From Sphingobacterium siyangense (GTDB taxonomy: Bacteria; Bacteroidota; Bacteroidia; Sphingobacteriales; Sphingobacteriaceae), in contig NZ_VLKR01000038.1 in the NCBI RefSeq assembly GCF_007830445.1, positions 1-53,698 of the forward strand: a DNA stretch of 53,698 nucleotides, read 5' to 3'. The notes under the pieces were generated by a model, which was not told where the DNA came from, ran no database searches, and saw only the letters and a program-made list of their open reading frames with translations. The position numbers were made by a program, and so were the translations under genes. Within the stretch, counting starts at the first letter, position 1. Each line of letters begins with the position of its first letter. This document shows, piece by piece, positions 17,005 to 25,692 of the stretch.

Positions 17005-18128
17005 TGGAGGTATTAAGATTCATATTACAGAAAGAGTTTCGGCAGATATTCAGAGACAAAATTATCTTGGCCATGATGTTTGTCATGCCGACAGTTCAAC
17101 TGATCATCATGCCATTTGCAGCCAATTTTGAAGTGCAGAATATCAATATTGCTTATGTTGACAACGACCACAGTTCTTATTCAAGAACCTTAATCAATAA
17201 AATTGCATCTTCAGGATACTTTAAAATCGTAAGTAGTCCACTATCTTATAAAGTTGGATTGGAAATGATCGAAAAGGGAGACGCTGATCTTGTATTGGAG
17301 ATACCGACAGGTTTTGAGCGCAATCTGGTGCGGGAAGGTACGCAGCAAGTCAATATCGCAGTGGATGCCATCAATGGTACAAAATCGTCCTTGGGTGGAG
17401 CTTATTTAACCAGTGTAATTACTGATTTTAACGGCGGTTTGGATGTAAATATCAAAGCCGCTAAAACAGGTATTTCAGAGCAGGTCGCAACCGTCAAAAT
17501 AGCGAATTCCAATTGGTATAATCCCAAGGCTGAATACAAATACTATATGGTGCCGGGTATTTTGGTTTTGTTGCTTACGATGATTGGCGGATTTATTACA
17601 GCGCTCAATATTGTCAAAGAGAAGGAAATCGGAACAATCGAGCAGATCAATGTGACGCCCATCAAAAAATGGCAGTTTATCCTAGGGAAACTAATTCCAT
17701 TTTGGATTGTGGGCATGATTGTTTTTACCGTTGGTATGATTGTAATGTATATTGTTTATGGTATTTTTCCGCAGGGAAGTTTACTGCTTTTATATCTCTT
17801 TGCTGCAGTGTACCTCATTGCACTATTGGGGTTGGGATTGTTTATTTCTACCCTTGCAGACACACAATTGCAGGCCATGTTCATCGCATATTTCTTTATG
17901 ATGGTTTTTATGCTGATGAGTGGCTTTTTTACCAGCACAGATAGTATGCCGGCTTGGGCAAGAGCGATTTCGCAATGCACACCAGTTACCCATTTTATCA
18001 GTGTTGTACGGCTAATTGTCTTAAAAGGGAGTGGATTTCAGGAAGTGAAGAAAGAGCTTGTTTATCTTATTGGATTTGCTTTTTTGTTGAATGGTTTAGC
18101 CATCTATAATTATAGAAAGACCGTGTGA
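17004..18128 (+). CDS. ABC-2 type permease (YbhR-like)
   Basis: A 374-residue permease whose ATG shares one base with the stop of the previous permease gene (TAATG), so coupling is expected. Architecture matches its partner: helix near 20-40, periplasmic domain with NIAYVDNDHSSYSRTLINKI, then a five-helix membrane block (VPGILVLLLTMIGGFITALN onward). It is the last gene of the exporter operon. No strong terminator is seen in the 96 bp before the convergent DUF389 gene. Confidence 0.93.
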   Translation: MEVLRFILQKEFRQIFRDKIILAMMFVMPTVQLIIMPFAANFEVQNINIAYVDNDHSSYSRTLINKIASSGYFKIVSSPLSYKVGLEMIEKGDADLVLEIPTGFERNLVREGTQQVNIAVDAINGTKSSLGGAYLTSVITDFNGGLDVNIKAAKTGISEQVATVKIANSNWYNPKAEYKYYMVPGILVLLLTMIGGFITALNIVKEKEIGTIEQINVTPIKKWQFILGKLIPFWIVGMIVFTVGMIVMYIVYGIFPQGSLLLLYLFAAVYLIALLGLGLFISTLADTQLQAMFIAYFFMMVFMLMSGFFTSTDSMPAWARAISQCTPVTHFISVVRLIVLKGSGFQEVKKELVYLIGFAFLLNGLAIYNYRKTV

Positions 18129-18224
18129 AAACATGGCGTAGTCATTCGTTCTTTGCTAATTGAACATAGCTCTTACGCTTGTTTAAACCGTCAGATCGTC
18201 GGCATAGAACGAGCTGACTCAAGT

Positions 18225-19517
18225 CTATTTACGTATAATTTCCACACTATCTTTCGGAAAATGATTTTGTAGCCATTGTTGTAGCTTTTCCTGTTGTGTT
18301 TGAGGTAGCGGAGTTTTGGTAGAATAAATAAATGCGACAAGGTTGGCTAAGCTATCTTTTTTGCTGTAATGTTGTTGTATACCAATGCTATAGGAGCTTA
18401 GCTCGGGAAACAATACCAAGATATCCCGATCGAGTTGTGGATTAGCCAATTGGTATTTGGTAAGTTCATTATTGAGAGCTCTTATGGTAAGGTCTTTTTC
18501 ACTTACAGCAGCGGTACGCTTATCGATTTCGCTAAGAATACTTGATTTTAGGTCTAAACTGTCCTGATGAATAACCAGCGCGGTATTGGTAATCCCAAAT
18601 GCTTCCATGCTGTGTTGTAGAGACTCAACTTCTTTTTTGCTGAATTTTTTTGATAAGAAAGCCAGTTCTAATTTCTTTGGATTACCATTCATCTCCAGTT
18701 TTTCATAAATGACCGTATAACCTTTATTGCTCAATTCCTGTTGAACGAACTGATTTACTTTGTTTGTGTATTTTTTTTCTTGCAGGAGATTGTAGGCAAA
18801 ATATACGCTCGGCAATACAAGTATAATTGTGATGATGGTAATACTTTGTGTAATTCTTTTTTCCCGTTGCTGATCGACATAATGTGTTTTGGGGTATCGT
18901 AAATATTTGACAATCACAAAGGTCGAAATGCAGATAAAAACACAGTTTATTATATACAGGAATAATGCGCCGGCGAAAAAGCTGAAATTGCCTATTGCGA
19001 GTCCATAGCCCGCGGTACAGAGCGGAGGCATCAGGGCTGTTGCAATTGCTACTCCAGGAATTGGATTGCCCTTATCCACTCTTGTAATAGCAATGACACC
19101 GACCAGACCACCGAAGATTGCAATCATGACATCGTAAATATTCGGTGATGTGCGTGCTAGTAACTCAGATTGTGCCTCTTTAAAGGGGCTTAAAAGAAAA
19201 TAGATAAACGATACGACCAAGCTGATCAATGTGGCGATCAGTAGATTTTTTAGCGATTTTTTTAATAACGGAAAGTCAAAAGTCCCTAAGGCGAATCCAG
19301 CTCCTACTATTGGCCCCATTAACGGAGATATCAGCATTGCTCCTATAATGACGGCAGTAGAATTTACGTTCAATCCAACAGACGCCACTACAATCGCGCA
19401 GGCTAGAATCCAGGCATTAGCTCCGCGAAAAGAAATATTACTGACAACATTTTCCAGAACAGCTTCCTTTTTTTCTTCACCTTGGTGTAGATCAAAAAAT
19501 CGTAATATTTTATTCAT
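18225..19517 (-). CDS. DUF389 family membrane protein
   Basis: A 430-residue protein. Residues 25-250 hold several hydrophobic helices with the DUF389 hallmark GLNVNSTAVIIGAMLISPLM (about 48-67) and GVAIATALMPPLCTAGYGLA. After about residue 250 a non-membrane domain of roughly 180 residues follows, with charged, coiled stretches (SEIDKRTAAVSEKDLTIRAL). The family has no firm biochemical role. The gene stands alone, convergent with the exporter operon and divergent from the ROK kinase gene. Confidence 0.9.
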   Translation of the reverse strand: MNKILRFFDLHQGEEKKEAVLENVVSNISFRGANAWILACAIVVASVGLNVNSTAVIIGAMLISPLMGPIVGAGFALGTFDFPLLKKSLKNLLIATLISLVVSFIYFLLSPFKEAQSELLARTSPNIYDVMIAIFGGLVGVIAITRVDKGNPIPGVAIATALMPPLCTAGYGLAIGNFSFFAGALFLYIINCVFICISTFVIVKYLRYPKTHYVDQQREKRITQSITIITIILVLPSVYFAYNLLQEKKYTNKVNQFVQQELSNKGYTVIYEKLEMNGNPKKLELAFLSKKFSKKEVESLQHSMEAFGITNTALVIHQDSLDLKSSILSEIDKRTAAVSEKDLTIRALNNELTKYQLANPQLDRDILVLFPELSSYSIGIQQHYSKKDSLANLVAFIYSTKTPLPQTQQEKLQQWLQNHFPKDSVEIIRK

Positions 19518-19774
19518 AAATTTATTGTTGTACTAAAAAATATAAATATAGGGCCTAAACTATTCTTAACGTGCTAAAACTATGCCGCCTTTGGTAATTT
19601 GTTGTGCCTAGGCGATAAAATAAAGTAGCGATGCCGGATGGATCCAACTTTGATCGGATTGCCCGTGATCATAAATAGCGTTCCCTACAGATATAAAATG
19701 GCAAGAAGATTTTGTCGACTGCTCATAAAATATTATCTTTTAGTAATTTTAGAACTAAGAAACAAGAAATAGAA

Positions 19775-20743
19775 ATGTCGTTAATAGATTTATCAAGACG
19801 CGTAGCGTTGGGAATAGATATCGGAGGGACCAATACGAAATTTGGGGTGGTCAATCATCGCGGTGAAGTACTTGAAAAGGAAAGCATAAAAACAGATGAT
19901 TATGAGACAGTAGAGGATTTTATCGATGCGTTGTATGAAAAAGCATCTCCTTTAATTGAAAATTTTGGAGGTAAAGATAGCTTTGATGGAATTGGTGTTG
20001 GTGCTCCGGATGCGAATTATTATACTGGAACCATAGACCATGCGCCCAATCTTCCTTGGAAGGGTGTCATTCGATTCAGTGACTTAATGACCGCTAAGTT
20101 TAACATTCCCTGTACCATAACCAACGATGCTAATGCTGCAGCCTATGGTGAAATGCTTTTTGGTGCAGCGCGGGGAATGAAAGATTTTATTATGATTACC
20201 CTAGGGACAGGTGTCGGCAGCGGTATCGTCGCCGGCGGAAAGCTTATCTATGGTCATGACGGATTTGCTGGAGAATTAGGCCATACCATTGTTAAACCTG
20301 GAGGAAGGAAGCATTGGAGCACAGGTTCTGAAGGAAGTTTAGAAGCCTATGCGTCAGCGACAGGAATAACGATCACGGCAAAGAAAATGAGAGCTGAGTT
20401 TCCTGAGTCGATGCTAAATCAGTATCCAGAAGATGCTATAAATTCGAAGACTGTTCATGAGTGTGCTTTGAAAGGGGATGCAATTGCCATCGAAGTATTT
20501 AGATATACGGGGCAGAAGCTGGGTGAGGCCTTGGCCAATTTTGTGATGTTTTCATCTCCTGAAGCAATTCTCCTATTTGGTGGGGTAATTAAAGCTGGTG
20601 ATTTTATCTTAAAACCTGCGAAGCTGCATATGGAAAGAAATCTTTTTCCTTTGTTTAGGAATAAAGTGAAACTTGTCTTTAGTGAATTGGAAGAAGCTGA
20701 TGCTGCTATTCTTGGCGCAAGTGCATTGGTTTGGGAAAAATAA
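19775..20743 (+). CDS. ROK family sugar kinase (glucokinase-like)
   Basis: A 322-residue protein from ATG 19775 (MSLIDLSRRVALGIDIGGTN); an upstream ATG at 19712 would add a poorly conserved 21-residue tail. Phosphate-binding DIGGTNTKFG lies at 15-24, catalytic Asp118 is in TNDANAAAYGE, and GTGVGSGIV and GELGHTI (His170) follow. The family phosphorylates glucose, N-acetyl sugars or similar with ATP. The usual zinc site CGCGxxGCxE is replaced by GGRKHWSTGSEGSLEAYAS (about 176-194), with no Cys, so the enzyme probably lacks the structural zinc or is a distinct subgroup. It is monocistronic with a strong terminator. Confidence 0.9.
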   Translation: MSLIDLSRRVALGIDIGGTNTKFGVVNHRGEVLEKESIKTDDYETVEDFIDALYEKASPLIENFGGKDSFDGIGVGAPDANYYTGTIDHAPNLPWKGVIRFSDLMTAKFNIPCTITNDANAAAYGEMLFGAARGMKDFIMITLGTGVGSGIVAGGKLIYGHDGFAGELGHTIVKPGGRKHWSTGSEGSLEAYASATGITITAKKMRAEFPESMLNQYPEDAINSKTVHECALKGDAIAIEVFRYTGQKLGEALANFVMFSSPEAILLFGGVIKAGDFILKPAKLHMERNLFPLFRNKVKLVFSELEEADAAILGASALVWEK

Positions 20744-20753
20744 AATATTAATT

Positions 20754-20816
20754 TGTTCTCAAGATACTAACACCATCTATTAGGGATACCGTTTGTATCT
20801 TGAGAACAGGTTTTTT
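20754..20816 (+). terminator. Terminator of the ROK kinase gene
   Basis: Perfect 14-bp arms TGTTCTCAAGATAC (20754-20767) and GTATCTTGAGAACA (20795-20808) around a 27-nt loop, followed by GGTTTTTT. Confidence 0.82.
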
Positions 20817-20992
20817 AAGTTGTTAATTTATAAATTTATGAGGTCTTTCTGTTAGGGTAAATCCAATACGCTGCCCAGAATTGGCAAAGAAATAACCGAC
20901 TATTTCATACCTAAGGAAAGCTGTTGTTATTTTTCGTGTATCTAAAGGCATAGTCTTTGCTGATGAATTCTTTTAAACTTAAAACTATTTGT

Positions 20993-21376
20993 ATGAAAAA
21001 GACCGTTTTTCTTCTTTTGTTGCTATGCACAGCCTTATTCTCAAAAGCCGACCAACTACAGGCCCTAACACAAAAACAAGCGGAAACCGCAGTAGCATAT
21101 CTTAAGAAAGAGCCCATTGTTATTTTATGGTGTAGCTGCTGCGACAATCAAGCACCGAAAAAGATTACTGTAAACGAAGTATTTTTCAAGCAATATCCTG
21201 ACGGGAAATATTATTCTGTTATCGTAAAAGGTAGAGATGAAAGCGGAGTGGAAGTTGAAGAATATGTAGATTTAGCGTATGTATTTGTGAAAAAAGGGAA
21301 AAAAGCCAAAAGTCTAGGCAAGGTTTTAAAATTTGAATGTGATCCTTGTACAAAACCATTTGACTGGTCGGTTTAA
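20993..21376 (+). CDS. Small secreted cysteine-motif protein of unknown function
   Basis: A 127-residue protein from ATG 20993 (MKKTVFLLLL); an in-frame ATG at 20957 would put a charged tail before the signal peptide. The signal peptide ends near residue 19 (FSKA). Two cysteine clusters stand out: WCSCCDN (Cys47, 49, 50) and a C-terminal CDPC (Cys116, Cys119). The middle is beta-rich and charged. The pattern suggests metal binding or disulfide linkage in the periplasm. I do not recognise the family. It is followed by a strong terminator that also precedes the tRNA gene on the other strand. Confidence 0.75.
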   Translation: MKKTVFLLLLLCTALFSKADQLQALTQKQAETAVAYLKKEPIVILWCSCCDNQAPKKITVNEVFFKQYPDGKYYSVIVKGRDESGVEVEEYVDLAYVFVKKGKKAKSLGKVLKFECDPCTKPFDWSV

Positions 21377-21401
21377 ATCGTGTAGCTAAGAACTAATTTC
21401 T

Positions 21402-21440
21402 AAAAAAAACTCCCGAACTTATGAGCTCGGGAGTTTTTTT
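21402..21440. terminator. Bidirectional terminator between the small secreted protein and tRNA-Leu
   Basis: AAAAAACTCCCGA (21403-21415) and TCGGGAGTTTTTT (21427-21439) form a 13-bp stem with A- and T-tracts on the two flanks. It can end transcription of both convergent units. Confidence 0.88.
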
Positions 21441-21441
21441 G

Positions 21442-21523
21442 TGCGGAAGAAGGGACTCGAACCCCCACGCCTCGCGGCGCCAGATCCTAAGTCTGGTGCG
21501 GCTACCAATTACGCCACTTCCGC
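21442..21523 (-). tRNA. tRNA-Leu (anticodon UAG)
   Basis: An 82-nt class II tRNA. The acceptor stem is GCGGAAG/CTTCCGC, the anticodon stem CCAGA/TCTGG encloses the loop CTTAGGA with anticodon TAG (complement of 21487-21489), the long variable arm is CGCCGCGAGGCG, and the T arm carries GGTTCGAGTCC. The 3' CCA is not encoded. The discriminator is A, as in leucine tRNAs. Confidence 0.95.
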
Positions 21524-21717
21524 ATTAGGATTTCTTATGATGTCGCAAATATATAAACCAAAGTGATATCTTGCAAGTCGATAAGCTAGATTCCTTCTTT
21601 TAAATACGGATCATCCTGTTTATGAATGGAATATTTTTAATTAGGATACTTGTCTCTTTGATCACATGATCTACAGGCAGCTTGTTTACCCGATTTTTTG
21701 ATGAAATGCTTGCTGTC

Positions 21718-22776
21718 CTAATCAAGTTTTGTTAGGGCCTTTGAATTGCGTAACAAAAATACATATTGAAAAAAGTCAGTTGTATGAGTCGTCTCAGCGG
21801 GTATGATATTTTCGCCAAAAAGCCGTGATTTTACAGTTATTAAATTTTGAGAAGTAGCATAGGGTGAATGTGCTGCATTGAGTTTAAACAATGATATACT
21901 ATTTGGTCGACTTAATTCTTTTAGATCCTGAATGCCTTTCACGAGCATAAGTGGGCCATCTGCATTTACCCAATCTACTTTTTCATCTTCAGGGGTTGGA
22001 AATTGAGGATTCTTTGGAAGATACATTTCACTAGCAATGGTATAACTAACAAAGCTAGATACTTTATATCCTTTATTTTTCAAGCGTGTAGCAAAAGGAT
22101 CATTGGTTGCATCCTTTCCTTTTTGTAAAACATGAAAAAAACCAAATAGTCCATATAGTTTTTGACCATCAATGTGGTGATTTTTAATATAATTTTCCAA
22201 ATTTAACAGCATAGCTGAATCCCTGGATACGTCAGATTTATCCGCTGTAAAGCTTTTGTCTATGCCAATAACAGTGATTTTTGCCGAATCGGCAAGGTTG
22301 CGGTTATAATCATAAATTTCACCCCATTTTTGATATAGCTCTAAACTAGACTGTTGCGGAATACGTTTACGAATGGAGCTGACCACATCTTTCAGTAAGG
22401 TGTTATCTTTTAGGGGTTTGGATAAAAAGCTATTTAGTTTATTTGCATTTGTACTATCCATCTCAGCAATGTAATATTTAACACCGAGCTTTTTGTTCAA
22501 ATAGAATAACAGCTCTTTGTCCAACTTTTGATTGTCTGCGTAGCCATGAATTTCCCCAAGTAAAAAAATATCCGAATTATAGAAGCTATTATCGAATAGA
22601 GAATCTACAATACGATCCTTAATCTCCGTTTTATGGAGCTTGAGATACGCTATATTTTCCGCATTGGTATTTCCTATAAATATCCGATTGGAAATGAAAA
22701 AATAGAGGAATAATAGCCCAATAATGGCCAGTATAGAAAAAAATGTGATCTTAATAAATTTAAAAAAAATTTTCAT
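21718..22776 (-). CDS. Membrane-anchored protein, possible EreA/ChaN-like fold
   Basis: A 352-residue protein from ATG 22776 (MKIFFKFIKITFF); an upstream in-frame ATG at 22836 is less likely because the hydrophobic anchor would then be preceded by a long polar tail. One transmembrane helix (about 8-30, ILAIIGLLFLYFFISN) anchors a large periplasmic domain. The segment FLLGEIHGYADNQKLDKELL, with later YYIAEMDS and ITVIGIDKS, resembles the GEIHG-type active-site strand of erythromycin-esterase/ChaN-like proteins. Assignment rests on this motif only and function is unknown. It is monocistronic. Confidence 0.7.
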   Translation of the reverse strand: MKIFFKFIKITFFSILAIIGLLFLYFFISNRIFIGNTNAENIAYLKLHKTEIKDRIVDSLFDNSFYNSDIFLLGEIHGYADNQKLDKELLFYLNKKLGVKYYIAEMDSTNANKLNSFLSKPLKDNTLLKDVVSSIRKRIPQQSSLELYQKWGEIYDYNRNLADSAKITVIGIDKSFTADKSDVSRDSAMLLNLENYIKNHHIDGQKLYGLFGFFHVLQKGKDATNDPFATRLKNKGYKVSSFVSYTIASEMYLPKNPQFPTPEDEKVDWVNADGPLMLVKGIQDLKELSRPNSISLFKLNAAHSPYATSQNLITVKSRLFGENIIPAETTHTTDFFQYVFLLRNSKALTKLD

Positions 22777-22869
22777 AAATGAGGTTTTGGCAAAGGTATT
22801 ATTTTTCAAGGAATGAACCAATAAGTATCCAAGCATATAATTAAAATATATGTATTGGTATTTTAAAAA

Positions 22870-22908
22870 ATTGAGTCATTCTTCAATAGAATTGGGTCAT
22901 TCTTCAAT
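22870..22908. repeat. Two 18-bp direct repeats, 21-bp period
   Basis: ATTGAGTCATTCTTCAAT (22870-22887) and ATTGGGTCATTCTTCAAT (22891-22908) differ at one base. Each has ATTG/TCAAT ends that are nearly inverted. They sit between two minus-strand genes, about 95 bp before the chosen start of the upstream-facing membrane protein gene, so they could be regulator half-sites. Confidence 0.6.
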
Positions 22909-22949
22909 GACAATTGCCATAGGACGATTGCTAGCGAACCGCTGCGGGC

Positions 22950-23393
22950 TTATTTTACAGTTTTTTGTACGATAACAGAGATTTTGTAGTTACCCCGTAG
23001 CGTTTGTGTCCCTTGTTCCTTGTTCGGATAAGGAGCGATATCTTGTAATGAAATGGTATATCCGTTGGTATTGGCAGTTCTTTGATAGCCTCTATCCTGT
23101 AAATCTATTGTAGCGAGCTTTATGATCGTGGGTTTGGTTGCTTTTTCTGCGATCTCAATTTCTGCTACTGCAACTCCAGACCAAATACAGTTGACGCCTT
23201 CAGGGCAACGGCTATCTTCTGAAATACCTTTAAATTTGATCTTGATCGGATATGCTCGCAATGATTTTCTTTGTCCCTCAGCTAAGGATACACTTTCTGT
23301 CTCTTTTTTATTTGCAATACTTTCCTTTTTCGTTGCACAACTTGCTAGTGAGCAAATTCCTAGTCCAATAATAATCGTTATATAATTCCTCAT
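22950..23393 (-). CDS. Small lipoprotein of unknown function
   Basis: A 147-residue lipoprotein with leader MRNYITIIIGLGICSLASC and lipobox Cys19. The mature part is beta-rich and contains EDSRCPEGVNCIWSGVAVAE (Cys pair about residues 63 and 69), a pattern I have seen in other Bacteroidetes lipoproteins without known function. It probably faces the periplasm. No operon partner: 134 bp or more separate it from both neighbours. Confidence 0.75.
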   Translation of the reverse strand: MRNYITIIIGLGICSLASCATKKESIANKKETESVSLAEGQRKSLRAYPIKIKFKGISEDSRCPEGVNCIWSGVAVAEIEIAEKATKPTIIKLATIDLQDRGYQRTANTNGYTISLQDIAPYPNKEQGTQTLRGNYKISVIVQKTVK

Positions 23394-23555
23394 CTTTGCC
23401 GAAATAAAACTAGTGTATATGTTATCCGGTTATTACTACCAAAATTAAGCCATATTTAAGAGGTCACGCTAGTATTAATTGCCGTTTATACCACTGTTTG
23501 TTACGCTTAATAGTGCTAAAATCCTATTTGGATCATTGCTGTGGCTTTTGGGCAA

Positions 23556-24611
23556 TTATTGCTGTGATCCATTTTCATAATGATATGATTTTTCAGGTTC
23601 GTCACAGCTCGTAAAGAATAAGCTGGTTTTAGCTAGTTTTGATTTATCGAATCTTTCATCTTGCAGAAAGGACAGACCCTGCCGGATGTACTTATTTAAA
23701 TACCGATCGTCTTGCTCAGGATTTCCTGCAAAAAAAGCTTCATTGTCTGATGCAAACTTGCTGATATATCTTTTGGTGACAGGATCTAAAATGTACTGTT
23801 CGAGGTCAGGGTAAAATATTGTGTAATGTGCATTGCTAAATATTTCCGTGGGGTCGATATAGTTTGTCTGATCATAATCCTTCTTCATGGTCAATATTTC
23901 GTTCCAATGCTCTTGATTTGAACCGTCTTGATTTTCTCTTAAAAAACCTCTTTCACCACCATAATTGGAGAGCCTGATGGCTAATTTATTACCTTCAGCC
24001 AAATATAGGTAAGCGCTGAAATTTTGACGTGCACGTTGGGGCTTGTTATAAGCAGCTATAAAATCATTGAATTTTCCTTCATTGGTATACTGAAAGACTT
24101 GATAAGTGCTATCATCTTCCATATACTGACTTTGTACAATAAATTTAAGCGATTGAACTGGTTTGGATTCCTGATGAACAAAAGGGGGGCTGAAACAGTT
24201 TGCCTTGTCATTGAAAACCCGATGTGTACTGTCATTATCAAATTGTACATAGGTTTTCCCGCTTTCAAAACCTGCCAGATTGAAACAAGTACTGTCTTTG
24301 TAGTTAGCATTGTGACGCCCATACAGTTGAAATAAAGGGGCTTCATCCGGATAGAAAAGCAGGTAATCTTTTTCAAAAACATAGGACCCGAAAACAGATG
24401 TAGCATAACCATATAAGAGAAATTTGCCATCTTCAAAAAGACAAATTCCGCTATTACCACCATACTGTCCACTGATTGTCTTTGCCTTATCTTTTCCGCT
24501 TGGAAAATAGTGCGTGACTTGCTGTGCTTTACTATTTGTTACCATAAGGATAAGACTAATTAAGCCTAGAATTTTTTTAATGAATGACGTGCTTTTACTT
24601 TCTTTCCGCAT
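23556..24611 (-). CDS. Secreted protein of unknown function
   Basis: A 351-residue protein with a signal peptide ending at NSKAQQ (about residue 29). The body is rich in aromatic and Gly residues and beta-like (GICLFEDGKFLLYGYATSVF, later NPEQDDRYLNKYIRQGLSF). No catalytic motif is recognised. The upstream 400 bp contain a 90-bp tandem repeat that begins 5 bp before the start codon, so the repeat probably lies in its promoter or leader. Confidence 0.75.
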   Translation of the reverse strand: MRKESKSTSFIKKILGLISLILMVTNSKAQQVTHYFPSGKDKAKTISGQYGGNSGICLFEDGKFLLYGYATSVFGSYVFEKDYLLFYPDEAPLFQLYGRHNANYKDSTCFNLAGFESGKTYVQFDNDSTHRVFNDKANCFSPPFVHQESKPVQSLKFIVQSQYMEDDSTYQVFQYTNEGKFNDFIAAYNKPQRARQNFSAYLYLAEGNKLAIRLSNYGGERGFLRENQDGSNQEHWNEILTMKKDYDQTNYIDPTEIFSNAHYTIFYPDLEQYILDPVTKRYISKFASDNEAFFAGNPEQDDRYLNKYIRQGLSFLQDERFDKSKLAKTSLFFTSCDEPEKSYHYENGSQQ

Positions 24612-24616
24612 ATCTT

Positions 24617-24796
24617 TTGTTGTTTATCAAATTTAAACCATTGCAACACTGGTTCAATGGTGGTATTTACAATCCGTGCAGGCATTTTACGATTCGCCGA
24701 AACCTGTTGTTGTTTATCAAATTTAAACCATTGCAACACTGGTTCAATGGTGTTATTTACAATCCGTGCAGGGATTTTACGATTCGCCGAAACCTG
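24617..24796. repeat. 90-bp perfect-length tandem duplication
   Basis: Copies at 24617-24706 and 24707-24796 are identical except for two bases. Each copy contains ACCATTG and CAATGGT inverted 7-mers around 11 nt. The period is a multiple of three and the minus strand stays open across both, giving a 30-residue repeat, but the peptide has no start context or signal and looks fortuitous. It probably represents a dispersed intergenic repeat or a duplicated regulatory region. Confidence 0.9.
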
Positions 24797-25020
24797 CAAG
24801 GGGGCAAACTAACGCATATCCTTTCGCTTGGTAAATTAGTGGTTTTATCCGTCGTATTTTCAACCTACATTAACATTTTTTTCCACCTATTAGAACAAAA
24901 TATACCCCCACTTAGACCGCTGGTTCGAATATCTTTGATTCTCGTCTGATGAACACTTCGCCTACTTTGAATGTTCATGGAAATTTATGACGATTTTATT
25001 ATAGCCAATAAGATAAATAG
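24797..25020. other. Gap without recognised features
   Basis: The stretch between the 90-bp repeat and the next gene is AT-rich; I see no clear promoter, terminator or RNA in it. Confidence 0.4.
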
Positions 25021-25395
25021 ATGTCAACACTAACCCGTATAAATGCATATGTGCATCTCAAAAAACATATTCGAATGAATGTAATTGCAGATCTTGATAT
25101 GAGTATTTTCTATTTTAAGAAAAGACCTTTCATCGTGATGGATTTGTCAAATGAAAAGATATATTTCAATGATAGTGGATTAGAATGGTTGCGTTCAGAA
25201 AAACAAATAGAACAGCCCGTTCAATGGACCCGAAGTAAATATCTTCCCTCAAAAAATTGGGTGGGACTAGCTGTTAATAACGAAAGAGATGATTTGATTA
25301 TCCAGCTAATTGATGAATTTTATCTGGCAACATGTGATATGCTGTTGATAAATCCAATTTCCAAGGGGAATTCTTCTTGTAAATTAAGCTATTAG
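25021..25395 (+). CDS. Hypothetical cytoplasmic protein, 124 residues
   Basis: An ATG-started frame with no signal peptide or membrane helix. The sequence (FFNDSG-like strand, then RDDLIIQLIDEFYLATCDML) has mixed alpha/beta character and ordinary composition. No family is recognised. Support is only its length, balanced amino-acid use and the lack of an overlapping gene, so it may be a lineage-restricted gene or a chance frame. Confidence 0.45.
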   Translation: MSTLTRINAYVHLKKHIRMNVIADLDMSIFYFKKRPFIVMDLSNEKIYFNDSGLEWLRSEKQIEQPVQWTRSKYLPSKNWVGLAVNNERDDLIIQLIDEFYLATCDMLLINPISKGNSSCKLSY

Positions 25396-25589
25396 ATAAA
25401 TTTTAGTAAATCTAACTGTGTATACCAGGTTAGCCGAAAATGAAAACTACAAGCTGATTATCTGGCCTAATTAAGTTAAATTGATCCCGTTCTAGTGGGA
25501 CTACTAGTGGAATTAAATAACCAAAAACAGGAATTGAGCAATGTAAAACATTAGTAACAAATGCTATCCGCATAAATGCTATGGTATAG

Positions 25590-25631
25590 TAGGTATTTTA
25601 ACCTGTTTTATAGGTACTTTAACTTATTTTA
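25590..25631. repeat. Imperfect 21-bp tandem repeat before the ECF sigma gene
   Basis: TAGGTATTTTAACCTGTTTTA (25590-25610 begins with this pattern) is followed directly by a copy with three changes (25611-25631, TAGGTACTTTAACTTATTTT...). The pair lies 60-100 bp upstream of the sigma gene and may be a promoter or regulator site. The rest of 25396-25692 holds nothing else I recognise. Confidence 0.6.
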
Positions 25632-25692
25632 TTTTAGTTGCTTTTTTTTCTGATTTTTAATATCCATCTTTAGATCATTATAAACGTGAAAT

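Noticed and set aside
18145..18213. TCGTTCT/AGAACGA inverted pair as terminator of the exporter operon
   Set aside because: Only 7 bp separated by about 55 nt and no T-run; not a credible terminator.
24566..24799. Minus-strand frame encoding a 30-residue repeat twice
   Set aside because: It exists because the 90-bp duplication is a multiple of three; it overlaps the start of the secreted protein gene, has no signal or family match.
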